Shown piece after piece: positions 1 to 11,156 of a stretch of 64,000 nucleotides of DNA. How positions within the stretch are numbered: the stretch's first letter is position 1; each line of letters begins with the position of its first letter. The notes under the pieces were generated by a model, which was not told the origin of the DNA, searched no databases, and saw only the letters and a list, made by a program, of their open reading frames with translations. Where the stretch lies: NCBI GenBank assembly GCA_014925825.1, contig JACGCK010000203.1:1-64000 (forward strand), written 5' to 3'. Source of the DNA: Pholiota molesta. Taxonomy: Eukaryota > Basidiomycota > Agaricomycetes > Agaricales > Strophariaceae. The position numbers were made by a program, and so were the translations under genes.

Positions 1-1105
1 CGTCCCAGCACAAAAACAAAAATACCAAAGCAAAAACAACCTCGCCAGGATAGATGTTAGTGCAATCAGCATCAACATTCGGGTTGTTGGCGAGAAGAAC
101 GGCGTGGTGATATTGGCCTGAGCTGCGATTTCCGCGCACGCGCTTCCGACTGGACAACGGCGATGGTGGTGCAGTCCTGGCCAACGAGTCCGAGGCAGAT
201 GACCTATCGCAGAGTGCGGAATCAGCGTCGTTCATTTCAGGAAAACATGCGAAGTCTTTCTAACCTCGCCGACGAACAGTTGCTGCATGTCGGGTCGATG
301 ATGGCGCTGTTGACTGTCGCCAGCTGGTACCTATACGCCACCAGTTAGCAAACAGAAGAATTGACCCCCATAGCAAGGGAGTGGAGCACGTACGTGGACA
401 CGTTCTGCGCAGCGGAGATCGCGTCACAGAAGTCGCCTGCTTGCACGGTATAGTTCCTCGCGCAAGGGGTTCCTGAGCCTCCCCCCAGCACCGGACCCAA
501 TTGTGCACTGACGAGCGCATCTACATGCAAGCGTTTCGAGAGTGAGCAAAGAACACTAGATCTGATATGAGGAAACACTGACTCAAGGATAGAGCCGCAA
601 GAAGAATGCTTTGGAGACTAGTGAACTTGGCCATTGGGAATATATCGAGTGTATTGTTGATCAGACTGTGAAGGAGTTGAACGAACTGAGGAACTAGACA
701 CGAAATTGAGGTGGGTTTTATAGACTGTTCCTGGACCATCGGTATGATATGCCCGTGTAGACTCCCAAAGGTTTCTCAAGAAACAGAAAAACTTGACTCG
801 AAATTGATAATCATCGATCTGCCAATCACTTCTTCCTTCTCGTTGAAGGGCGCGGGCTTTCCATAAAAGGCAATCGCGCCGCCTTGCGACCACTGTCGGC
901 CGCTGTATGCCGCCTCACGAACCATTTATGCGCGGTACGGCATATTGTCAATGACTTACAACATGAGTCAAAAAGTTCACTTTTCTCAAGCCCATGAGTA
1001 AAACTCGGAAACGTTTGCCAAGGAAAGGAAAGAAATAATCATCATTTCATCAACACGCTCAAGAAATTAGTCAACGCCAGTATTAGTATCATCTCGCGGT
1101 AGAGT
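1..1105. repeat. Segmental duplication, copy 1 (partner 3625-4735)
   Basis: By eye this block matches 3625-4735 almost throughout: the LysM gene, its promoter (TATAAA on the minus strand near 716-722) and the last few codons of the neighbouring TCF25 gene. The match ends near 1105, just inside the sequence that encodes the TCF25 C-terminus in copy 2. So copy 1 was probably produced from the copy 2 locus and not the reverse. Confidence 0.8.
41..634 (-). pseudogene. Two-LysM secreted protein, copy 1 (frameshifted; last exon outside the window)
   Basis: This is a near copy of the intact LysM gene at 3586-4278. It has the same four visible exons: a signal peptide starting MAKFTSLQSILLAAL, then ARNYTVQAGDFCDAISAAQN of LysM 1, then the second LysM. 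The final short exon lies beyond base 1. Compared with copy 2 it has lost one base at three places: near 279 (GG to G), near 149 (GG to G) and near 104 (GGG to GG). Each loss shifts the frame and the second leads to an early stop. It also has a longer Gly-rich linker after the signal peptide (LGPVLGGGSG). LysM domains bind chitin-type glycans. The changes are all in short homopolymers, so consensus error is possible. Confidence 0.7.
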
Positions 1106-1266
1106 TTTCAATGTCGCATTGCACACGTGAACATCGATTTATCGCGAAACTTCACGCAGGTTCATGATTTTGTTCGTCAAGGTTAGAAAGACTGCATAAT
1201 CCCTGCGATGCGCCCGCTCTTGATAACAAAGACCAGATGCGTGAGAAAGCAGAATGCCGTAGCAGG

Positions 1267-1392
1267 TTACAAGCGTCCGGAGAGCATGTGGTTGAGCTCA
1301 ATGACGGTGTTTGCGCCGCTGTGGCCATCGTAGACGCCGATGGCGAGGCCGAGGGTGGTAGAGAAGGGGTAGTAAGGAGATGCGGTCCTCCC
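1267..1392 (-). pseudogene. Possible PP2C-type phosphatase fragment
   Basis: A minus-strand open stretch ends in a stop at 1267-1269 and reads PFSTTLGLAIGVYDGHSGAN. The GVYDGHSG part resembles the metal-binding DGHxG motif of PP2C Ser/Thr phosphatases. Only about 40 codons are visible, with no start codon or other PP2C motifs, so this would be a remnant of a gene. It lies just beyond the edge of the LysM duplication. Identification rests on one short motif and is weak. Confidence 0.3.
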
Positions 1393-1399
1393 CTAACGC

Positions 1400-2060
1400 G
1401 GCGCTGACAAGAAGAAAGGTAAGCTTGATATTAATAACGCATGAGTGCACAAGAGTGCACATTGCTGGAGGAAATAGCTGTGTCTGCTAGGAACAACACA
1501 GTTATCATCAGCTGATCCCAGCCTTTTTGATCTGGAACAATTAATGACACCTATTATTTCCGGGCGTTTTCAACAGCGATGTCCCTCAGCAGTGGTAGCA
1601 GAGGAGTAGGCAACGCACGTCTGGGCACAGGCTATCCCTCACAAGCCAGACGCCAGACCAGGTAGCTGCACACAGCCTCCGGGCTGTCGCGAGAGCTCAT
1701 CGGTGTAGGCGTCAGCATAGACTTTATGTCGATCGAGAAGGTAGCCTGTAGCGGAGACGATATCAATGCATATGAAAAGTTAGCGCATTCGCAGGCTGTT
1801 CTTCCTGCTCCTTGTGGATGACGCAGCGGTAGAGGTGGCTCGAGTTGATCCAAGTTGAACAAGACTACGGGCGAATATCGATGTAGAAATGCGTGGCCGC
1901 AACATGACCGGCTAACAGGACCTGACGCGGACGAGTGGTAACAAAGTGGCGAATTACTGGAGGCCATTGCAGAGTCCAGACTCTAGAGGTATGGTGTGAA
2001 GATTCAAGAATCCCCATCACGGGTCACACAAGGTCACACATTGCTATTAGAAATGCGACA
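1400..2060. other. Intergenic, no convincing gene
   Basis: Only short open stretches without intron or motif support are seen, including a minus-strand one at 1632-1967. Confidence 0.5.
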
Positions 2061-2113
2061 TACTCCACGTGACATGGGCGCCTATTAGTATCTTGATAGT
2101 AATCATGAACGAA

Positions 2114-2996
2114 CTTCTTCCATCCGTGCCAATTCTTTACATGAGCACCTTCAATTTTGCTGATCTCTCGACCGCCTGTATCTCCTCCTCGGAGGCCAAA
2201 ACCTCTCCTAATGTCAAAACCGTTCTTATCTCCGTGATAAAGGAAGGCGGGGGCATTGAATATGCCATCGCGCCTCTGAAAACATCGTATCCGGTAACAT
2301 CAACGATGATCTTGGCTCTGCGATTCCATTTTACTAACCTATATTGTTTGGGTACTTATAGGAAGCTGTATTTACTGCTTTGAGGCATTGAAAAATCACC
2401 TAGGAAATCTTACGCCCGACGATATTTCCTTGAAGATGGGTGCGAAGGATGTCAGTGGAAAGTTGGTTTGGGCTTCCGTTGCGCCGTCTTTGTGGATGCA
2501 AATTGTGTCGGAAGGTACCGAACTACGAATCTTCCCAAATTCTACACCAGCCATACCTACGCAGGCCGCGGAACCCTCTGCGAAGATGTATGAAGATCCT
2601 CGACCCCTCATCACAATCCAGCTTCCTGCATCTGTTGCAAAGAATGGACGTCCCTTCTATCTGGCGCTCATTAATCCGAAATCGTACGATGTAAGCTTGC
2701 TGTAAGATAATGTTCGTTCTTGCGATGCTGACTATCAATGGCCAACAATTATATTATAATTATAGGAATTACGGACTCTAGCCTTTAATCTGCTGAAGGA
2801 TCACTTCATAGTAAACAAGTCATCTTGGAAGGATGTTATCTTACGAGGGCTAATAATCGAAGAGGGTACACAAGAGGACAGCTCTGCGTACTCAGTCCCT
2901 TTATCCGCCTATGGAACGGGCGAGAGTCCTGAGTGGATGCACCTTATCACTCAGCTGAAGAAAGAGCACCCTAGTTTCAAAATTTTGATATTTTGA
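2114..2996 (+). CDS. Hypothetical protein, three exons
   Basis: I do not recognise this family. Exon 1 reads from an ATG near 2106 or 2141 (MSTFNFADLSTACISSSEAK) to about 2290. Exon 2 begins near 2361 with a Cys-containing stretch (CIYCFEALKNHLGNLTPDD) and runs to 2690. A clear intron (gtaagc..attatag) spans 2691-2765. Exon 3 ends at TGA 2994-2996 after SFKILIF. The exon 1/exon 2 junction is ambiguous: the obvious donor at 2293 does not keep frame with the best acceptor, while one five bases earlier (gtatcc) joined at 2366 would. No signal peptide or membrane helix is evident. The gene sits between the two LysM copies. Confidence 0.5.
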
Positions 2997-2999
2997 TTA

Positions 3000-3585
3000 G
3001 CGAACGGCTATATGGTTGTCAGAATAGTCTTTTTCAATAATAAAGACTATACCGAATGATATGAATGAAGGACAGCGGCGGAAAAAAGTGATACCTACTT
3101 ACACTTCTTTCGAGGACTATAAGCAGAGAAGGAAATCTAGTCTTCGACGAGGGATCTTAACTATCCTAATTAATTCTCATTCCTGTAGTTCTATTTAGAC
3201 GGATAGTGGGTCGAACCAAGGCCAAAGGAGCCTAAGGCACATTCCACCACCAATCTGGCAACCCTTCTTCACCAAAAACATCGTTCAAATTAAGGATGAA
3301 CAGCAGACTATACCGTTGCACCTTTCCTATTGACCGTAGACGTATTGTATCTAAGCGTCATATATTCTCGGAAAGCAGCTCATTGCATTGCTGTGAACTA
3401 ATTGTGAATGTCAAGGATAATCATGGGATCATCCGCAGACGAACGCCATATCACGATCGTAGATACCATTGCAATTTACATGAGATTTCTGGGCAACACT
3501 TGTAACCTGCTACGACATTTTTATCTGGATATTTATTGAACAACCATTTATGCATCCGTCACCTCGCGTATCTCGTTCCTTATCA
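3000..3585. other. Intergenic, no convincing gene
   Basis: Only a 69-codon plus-strand open frame (3296-3505) without support is present. Confidence 0.5.
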
Positions 3586-4278
3586 TCAAGCGGACCCGGA
3601 AGCAGGCGCAACGCAGAGGACCTAATGACAAGCGAACAACCTCAATCAGCGTACCACCACAAAAAAACGAAAATACCAAAGCAACGACGCACCTCGCCAG
3701 GGTAGATGTTAGTGCAATCAGCATCAACATTTGGGTTGTTCGCGAGAAGAACGGGCGTGGTGATGTTTGCCTGCGCTGCGATATCCGCGCAGGCGCTTCC
3801 GGACTGGACGACGGCGACGGTGGTGCAGTCCTGGCCAACGAGTCCGAGGCAGATGACCTATCGCAGAGTACGGAATCAGTGTTGTTGCTTTCAAGGGACC
3901 ATGCACAATCTTTCTAACCTCGCCGACGAACAGGTTGCTGCACGTCGGGTCGATGATTGCGCTGTTGACTGTCGCCAGCTGGTACCTACATATCGCCAGA
4001 AGGCAGTGAGCAAATAGAAATATTGAATCTCCATAGCAGGAGAGTACACATACGTGGACACGTTCTGCGCGGCGGAGATCGCGTCGCAGAAGTCGCCTGC
4101 TTGCACGGTATAGTTCCTCGCACAAGGGGCTGCTCCTATGATACCTTGTGCACTGACGAGCGCATCTACATGCAAATGTTCAAGAGTGAGCAGATAATAC
4201 CAGATCGGAGATGAGGAAACACTGACTCAAGCATAGAGCCGCAAGAAGAAGGCTTTGGAAGCTAGTGAACTTGGCCAT
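3586..4278 (-). CDS. Secreted two-LysM-domain protein, copy 2 (intact)
   Basis: Five exons on the minus strand give about 125 residues. Start ATG is at 4278-4276 (MAKFTSFQSLLLAALC). A signal peptide probably ends near VSA-Q. LysM 1 follows (NYTVQAGDFCDAISAAQN ... TYQLATVNSAIIDP), then LysM 2 (ANITTPVLLANNPNVDADC, ending NIYPGE). A short last exon reads VLCVAPASGSA and stops at 3588-3586. Introns begin gtcagt, gtatgt, gttaga and gtgcgt. LysM proteins of this size in fungi bind chitin oligomers at the cell surface and can hide fungal wall fragments from plant or animal receptors; that role here is inferred from the family. Cys residues are paired around each repeat, as is usual. A TATAAA lies about 92 bp upstream on the minus strand (near 4374-4368). 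Confidence 0.85.
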
Positions 4279-4735
4279 TGGAAATATCGAGTGTATCGTT
4301 GATCAAACTGTGAAGGAGTTGAACGAACTGAGGAACTAGACACGAAATTGAGGCAGGCTTTATACAATTTTCCTGGGCCTATCGGTATGATATGCCCGTG
4401 TAGACTCCCAAAAGTTTCTCAAGAAACAGAAAAACTTGACTCGAAATTGATAATCATCGACCTGCCAATCAGTTCTTCCTTCTCGTTGACGGGCGCGGGC
4501 TTTCCATAAAAGGCAACCGCGCCGCCTTGCGACCACTGTCGGCCGCTGTATGCCGCCTCACGAACCTTTTATGCGCGGTACGGCATATTGACAATGACCC
4601 ATAACATGAGTCAAAAAGTTCACTTTTCTCAAGGCCATGAGTAAAACTCGGAAACGCCAAGGAAAGAAGGAAAGAAATAATCATCATTTCGTCAACACGC
4701 TTAACAAGTTAGTCAACGCCAGTATCATCTCGCGG
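3625..4735. repeat. Segmental duplication, copy 2 (partner 1-1105)
   Basis: This block holds the intact LysM gene, its promoter and the end of TCF25. The order matches copy 1. Here the DNA continues into a complete TCF25 gene, so this is the likely source copy. Confidence 0.8.
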
Positions 4736-7680
4736 TGCCTCCTCGTCAGAAGATGACTCCTCTGCAGGCGCATTTCGACCCCAGAATCTGCCAATGATAT
4801 TCCGGAGCACGCGGGGCATGGGCTAGAACGTCCGTCAGTACGTACGAACTTTGCAAGACAGAAAACGAAAAATCTTACAGAAATATCTTCATCCTCGTCT
4901 TCATCCTCCTCATCCTCGCCTCCTTCGTCATCCTCACCATCTACCTCTGGGGCATCGCGTGCTTCCGCCGGCGGCGCGGCAGCAGCCTGACGTTGGGCAG
5001 GTACAGCCGCAGCTGGGGGGTTGAAATTGACTTCCACCATCCCTTCAGGGAGCGCTTCCTCGTCTTCTTCCTCCTGCACGTCCTCGAACGCTCCAGGCAT
5101 GCCTCCATGAGCATTAATACCCGCGTTCACCGCTTCCACGAGCATCAGGTCCTCGAGCACATCCGGTGGGAGCTGGCCCGCCATCTGCGCAAACTGCAGG
5201 ATGCCGCCCGGGAAGCGCTCGGCAAAGTGTGGGTGCGCGTCGAAGAAGGCCTAGGTAGGTGAGTCAGATAAAGTTAGGCCATATCTCGTGGACGTTAGAA
5301 TATCATTGTTATGTACCTGAAGCTGTTGTCTGAACGCCGCGTCTGGTAAGAACTGCGCCAAACGCCTCTCGTCGTTCGCCCTTTGCCTGCGGCTTCTGTG
5401 TTGCGCGGAATAAAGTTCCTCCACGTTCTGGAAATATTCACGGTCGTATTGATTGATCAGCGTCGGGGGTGGCAATGGGTCGCATGCCAGGGACTTGGCC
5501 TCTAAAACCTGTCTCGGGATGAAAGAGAATAGCCGGCGGTACGATGTCTCCAGCACCATGATATGGCGGTACGCCGAGAATCGGAGGTTCTGGTTTTCGT
5601 AAGTCGAGAGGAATGCCTTTCTACGGTCGGTAATTGGAAGGGATGATGGGAGAGGGGAAAGTGTTTCTGTCACGATTGAGGCGAACCAGGCTGAGTGCTC
5701 TTTCCAGACAGGGAATGAGCGCTGGGCGTAAAGGTGGGATAAAAGGTGGAGGGTTCCATTGGAAGCGGTGAGGGAACTAACCAAAAATATATGAGCGAAG
5801 GTGCGTAAAATCGTTCGAAAGATAGATTACGCACTATGCGTCTGTTTCTATCTTGAAATCACGATGCGCTCTAATTTCACCAGGTAAAGATACATCTAGT
5901 TTGTCGGCCAGAAGTGGGACTATGGTAGGGAAGTCGCGGATGGCTTCCTTCAAGGCTTGAGTGCTTTTTGTATGGTCCTTGAATTGAGATAATTGTTAGA
6001 CTCGATATAACGCATCGCCAGCTGGTTGTACCTTTTCTTTACTAGCGTCTTCCACAAGTTTCAAGGCCAACGCCCTTGCATAAGCCCATCCAGGTAGTAT
6101 CGAAGGATTGAGGCGTTTGTCAGTGGTAGGCCTGTTCGCAAAGATGTCATAAATATCGAGAAGCCACTGCTGCATTCCAGCTTTGATCGAGAGGAAGTCC
6201 AGATGGAAGAGGGCACCATGGGGGTCGTTCCATGGCTCAATGGAGTACATCAGCCGCGCAAACTCGAAAGAGGTTCTGACACATCCTCTTCGCTGTAGAT
6301 CACTGTAAAAAGTGCATTTAGGAAAAGATGCAGATATTTTGGCGGACGGTGCACGCACGTGACCTGACGATGGAGGGCCAGGAAGAAGGGGCGATTCTCG
6401 ACGAGGTCAAAATCCAAGCGATTGAGGCCAGTAGTGAAGTTGAACGAGCCAATGAACGAGCGCTCGTAAGTGAATAAAGCTCTATCAATGAAATCGACTG
6501 CTTGCGCATGCTCTATAACAAGGTCAATGATGACATCGGTACTGATAGATCTCGATTCTCGAGTCACTCACCATCTCGATGCCGATAGACTTCCGATATC
6601 TGTAGGAGCGTATCTGCATGCCATGGAAGGGCACCAAGAAGATCCCAAAATCCCTGCGGATCTAATTCAGAGAATTTTCGATGATAAACCCCCAAGCAAA
6701 GAATATGGAAACGAACCTCCCGATAACACCGTGTCCATGAACGCCTTGGTCATACTCTTGTACTTCTTGCTGTATTCAACCGTCCACCATTTCTCCTGCA
6801 TCGGAGTCCATCCATGTGCCTTCAACTTCAATTCTGTCTCTTCATCGGTAAGCGGCCGCAGAGAAAGACCCTCGCGGCCCTTGGCTGCCCACCATGACGG
6901 TTGTGGTCGCGTTAGATGCGACTTGACGGCAGGCACTTTCTTCCGACTCGATGATTGCTCAGCCCTGTTCGCTGTGACGACACGCGAACCGAAAAACCTG
7001 CGCATTTCCGCCTCTCCGTCAAGGTTTTGAAGAGAGACGGAAAGAAGATCGGCAAGGGATTGTTTTCCAGTTTCAGCCTGTGATATCTTTTGCGACGCAG
7101 GGTACCTGAGCGATTCATACGACAATGAATATTCCGTGAGTAAGATGGAGGGAGATGTCGTACTGAATGGACAGCTCCGCCAAAACCTGATCCAGCTCAT
7201 CGTTTGCAGCCTTCTTCTCCTTGGCTCGCGCTTTCTTCAACGCTTTCTTTTCATTTCGGGGAGCCGCAGGCGTTGGCGTACTCGTGCGCGTGCTTTTAGC
7301 TGTGTCCTTCGGTGTTGGTGGAGTGCTTGTGGCCGAATCTGTGACCTTCTTTTTCTTTTTCTTTGACTACGGAAGTTGTCGATATACAGCGTCAACTGAG
7401 GTAACGGGTGCATACCTTTTTGGATTTTGAAGGTTTGTCCTCGTCTTCCTCTTCCTCTTCACTCTCCTCGGCAGCCAGAAGCTAAACAACCTTGTCAATA
7501 ACACTGATATAGTGTTCTGATTAGATGAGATCATACATTGGCGAAAGCGCCTGCGTGACGTTGCGATGGCCCCGGCAGATCTTCCTCCTCGCTAATCTCT
7601 TCAACTTCGGGTGTCGTCGCCTTGAGCGCTTCGAGCTCCTCGAGTTCACGCTGTTGCCGTTTATTGAGACGAGGTGGCAT
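4709..7680 (-). CDS. TCF25: TCF25/Rqc1-family protein, ribosome quality control
   Basis: The start ATG at 7680-7678 gives MPPRLNKRQQRELEELEAL, the usual opening of this family. An acidic stretch follows, then a Lys/Ala-rich basic region (near 7330-7200). The Tcf25 core comes next: RRFFGSRVVTANR, KVPAVKSHLTRPQPSWW, WWTVEYSKKYKSMTKAF, GFWDLLGALPWHADTLLQ, then helical repeats (SFEFARLMYSIEPWNDPHGA, SAYRHIMVLETSYRR). An acidic Glu/Asp tail ends PRDDTGVD at TAA 4711-4709. There are about nine introns and I saw no frame break. In yeast and animals Rqc1/TCF25 joins the Ltn1-Rqc2-Cdc48 complex on stalled 60S subunits and promotes ubiquitination of stuck nascent chains. The last codons are included in the LysM-locus duplication. 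Confidence 0.9.
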
Positions 7681-8474
7681 GGTTCAGATCTCTAGTAATA
7701 GAGCTTTGGAAAAGAAAACCCAAAGGGTACTTCGAAGAGAAACGTAAGTGATAAACGATATTAATGACGCGACGTATCTGGCAGATCAGAGGCTTCCATC
7801 GGAGGTTTAACTGAGACTTTTGGAAAAGTCAACATTGCTTGATTAGGAGTGTTCTCGTGACTTATCAATGGACTCATTCGAACTCCGCCCGCTGGCGCGT
7901 TTCGCACTTCGTAAACTTGAACTTGAACTTCTTCTTGAACGCCGTCTGTCTCGATGCTATTAAGTACTCCTGTGCTTTGAAGTGCTTTGCCCTTGTTCGT
8001 TCGGATAGTAACTTCACTCAAGTTTTACTGTTTACTTTACTCGCCCGTGGATTAACGAGCAAGTGGGTAATTCTATTACTTCCCTGCATATTTACTTACA
8101 ACTCTCTTAGGTCGTATGAGTGATAACCGGACCTGTACATTCTGATACGCACTTCATCCACAATATTCATCACATGTCGATTTGTACACCAGAATGGAGA
8201 CAGTTTTTCGAGCCGTTCGTAATGCACGTCGCAATATGATAATAAGGTCTACATCCACGCGTCGCCACGCGTTTTCTTCTTACAGCATAGGCCCGCACCG
8301 GCAACCCAAAACATTCTATCTGCCACTTTGACTGTGGTTGTCGATTATGGAACCTATCAATTGAGCTCTAGATTATGCAGGGCTACCGACCCACTACCGA
8401 CCCACGACGCCTCCATATAATCTAGCCATCTCGAAAACGTACCACTTGTTGGATTTACTTTCACCATCGCCACA
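7681..8474. other. Divergent promoter region, TCF25 / P450
   Basis: The DNA lies between two divergent genes. A minus-strand open stretch at 7761-8021 has no ATG start. No other coding signal is seen. Confidence 0.5.
8415..8420 (+). promoter_or_regulatory. Candidate TATA box of the P450 gene
   Basis: The sequence atataa lies 55-60 bp before the ATG at 8475, a reasonable place for a fungal TATA element. Confidence 0.4.
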
Positions 8475-10845
8475 ATGAACACGACTTCTCCCACTACGCC
8501 CCAGCTTGTAGCTGCCATCAAGCTCCTCGAATTCCTTCACGCTGGGCCGTTGTACATCACCTCGTTCTTGGCAGCGCTTTGGCTCGTAATTACCACTGTC
8601 AACAAACTGATCGCCGTGCTGAGCGACAAGACAACTCCTCTGAACGGTCCCGCTAACACCAGTCTTCTCTTCGGGCTTTATCGCCATATCAATGAATCAG
8701 AGGATCCTGGATTGGTCTATGAAGGGTGGGCGAAGGAATATGGACCCGCCTTCAAGATACCTGGAGGCTTTGGATCGAGCCGCATCTTGATCTGCGATCC
8801 AAGAGCAAATGCCCATTTTTACTCGAAAGAGACTTTCGGTTATGTGCAGACAAAACTCTCCAGAGTTTTCATTGAGAACCTGGTATTGATCGTCTGGGGT
8901 TCTTCACTATTCACTAGAGACTGACACCCTTTCAGTTTGGCCGCGGACTCCTATGGGCCGAAGGAGAGAGTCATCGAAGGTATGTTGTATCTCGTTCACG
9001 ATGTTCTCTTTCTAGCATTTACGTCGACAGGCAGCGAAAGGCCCTCTCTCCTGCATTTAGCAACGCAGCAATTCGCAAGCTTACAGCGGTTTTCTATGAT
9101 GCAGCGTATAAGGTGTTTATTCCGTATGATTCTCGGAGGTCAGTATTTAAAGCATTTCAGATGAAAGCGAACTGGGACACGACCCTGGACGCCGGTTCTG
9201 GATCAGCGATAATCGACGTCCAGACGTGGTTCGTCCTCACCTTGATTAATCTCCACCACGCCACTAAACACTTATTCTTCCCAAGGATGAACCACATCTC
9301 GTAGGCTTACCTATTGATTCATTTGAGAATGATACTTATTCTACGCAGTCTAGACGCAATCGGAATCGCCGGCTTCGGACACGACTTCCACGCCCTCGAC
9401 GGCAAAGAATCCGCCGTCGTCGACGTCTTCGACTCGTTCGCGAGCGGGGATATCAGTCTCCTCTCGCACTTCGTCTTCCTCATGGGCCCCGTCCTCCCGA
9501 TTTTGCAGAAGCTTCCCACGAAGCAGAATTTGACGTTCAAGAAACTGAGAGCGACGATGCGCGCCATTGCGGATGAGCTATTAGAGAGGAACAGGAGGGA
9601 AAAGGCGGGGAAGGGAGGCGTTGGGGAGGAAAAGAGTATCATTGGGCTATTGAGTACGTGGCAGCATTTTTGCATCATGCTCGTTGAGTGATACGATGGA
9701 TATACTACAGTTAAAGCTGAAACGAATACGTCGTCGCTTGTGATGTCACAAGAGGAGATATTGGCGCAGGTAGTATGTGTTTGCTCTCGCACTCAAAATT
9801 ATGCTGAAATTCAAACTTTAGATGGTATGTGAATCGAATGTCTGTTGGATATAGCCATTCTCAAGTCGCTTTCCGTGAAAACAGAACGTTTTATTATTGG
9901 CTGGTGAGTGCTATGCCTCTTTCAATGTGGAGCGACAGCCAGACATCTGATAAACTATTATTGACCAGGCTATGAGACAACATCTAGTGAGTGAATGACA
10001 TCTCATTGGGCAACGGAACGATGATTTGATGCTGTCTCTTCTAGTCAGTCTTACTGTAGGTTATTTGGTGCTTGAGGAACCAATGCTTTCAATCATTGAC
10101 GGATACTCAGTGGGCGCTCATTGAACTTTGTCGTAAGCCGGAAAAGCAACAGAAGCTCCGCGAAGAACTTGCGCAATTTGTCGGCTCCGATCCGACCTTC
10201 GACCAACTATCAACTGGCCTCCCCTACCTCGACGCCATTTCCCAGGAAGTCCTCAGACTCCATCCACCTGTCTATGAAACGACACGCGTGGTACGTATGC
10301 TTTCTTCACATTTCTGAACCCCTACCTCATGTCCATACACAGGCCACCGAAGACGATATTATGCCCTTCAGCGCTCCCATCTTTACCGACTCCGGGAAGC
10401 GCGTATCGAGTCTCCTCATCAGCAAGGACACCGTGATAACCTCACCCATTCGGTACATGAATCGCGCTGAGGTGTTCTGGGGCCCCAATGCAAAAGAGTT
10501 TGAGCCCGAACGCTGGCTTGACGGTGGGGACTACGAGAAGGCGAAGGAAATCCAGGGCCATCGTCATATCTTGACGTTTTCCGACGGCCCAAGGACTTGT
10601 TTGGGAAAGAGCTTCGCGTTAGCTGAATTCAAGGTTAGTTACGACATTCTTGTAGTTTGAGAAAGAATAACTGCCTAATCACCGCGATATAGGCCGTCCT
10701 TTCGGTGTTGATCCGCAACTATTCATTTGAGCTTCCGGATGGGCCCAATACCAAGATCGAGAAACACCCATCTATCCTCCCCAGACCTAAAGTTGCAGGC
10801 GAAGTTGGTGCAAGGGCTCCCATGAGGATTAGACGTCTGGAATGA
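8475..10845 (+). CDS. Cytochrome P450 monooxygenase
   Basis: The protein starts MNTTSPTTPQLVAAIKLLEF with an N-terminal membrane anchor (YITSFLAALWLVITTVNKL). The body has WAEGESHRRQRKALSPAFSN (C-helix WxxxR-type region), an I-helix with AGYETTS (oxygen-activation AGxxT motif), EVLRLHPPVYETTR (ExxR), FEPERW, and the heme loop FSDGPRTCLGKSFA with the ligand Cys codon at 10598-10600. It ends RIRRLE at TGA 10843-10845. About 15 exons join in frame by eye. The I-helix is assembled from very small exons: 9822-9824 (ATG only), 9885-9903, 9969-9986 and 10045-10055. P450s of this type are ER-bound and oxidise lipids or secondary metabolites using a reductase; the substrate is unknown. Confidence 0.92.
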
Positions 10846-11156
10846 TCGAGTGATACTCATAAACTGGATATAACTATGCTATGATGTTGTACATTTTTGT
10901 AAATTTAGTCACAATGTTCCCCTACATAAATCACCGTCCCAAATGTCATCGAATGTTATTCGAAAGGCGAAAAAGGGCGGAGATGCCGTCGAGAGTAATG
11001 AGCGACCTATCGGAGCGAGTTACAAACAGTAATGGAGCGATTGATAGCAATATTATCCATACAGAAACTATAATATATAATGCGCGAACGTTATGTTGTT
11101 GGCAGTCGTTTCTTCATAGGTCGTAGCAAAATCGTAGTAGGATCATGAGTAAGCTG
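10846..11156. other. Gap between convergent genes
   Basis: This stretch is AT-rich 3' flank shared by the P450 and DUF6534 gene 1. Nothing else is visible. Confidence 0.5.

Noticed and set aside
7761..8021. 86-codon minus-strand ORF upstream of TCF25
   Set aside because: It has no ATG start in frame, a stop lies just upstream, and no homology or splice support is visible.
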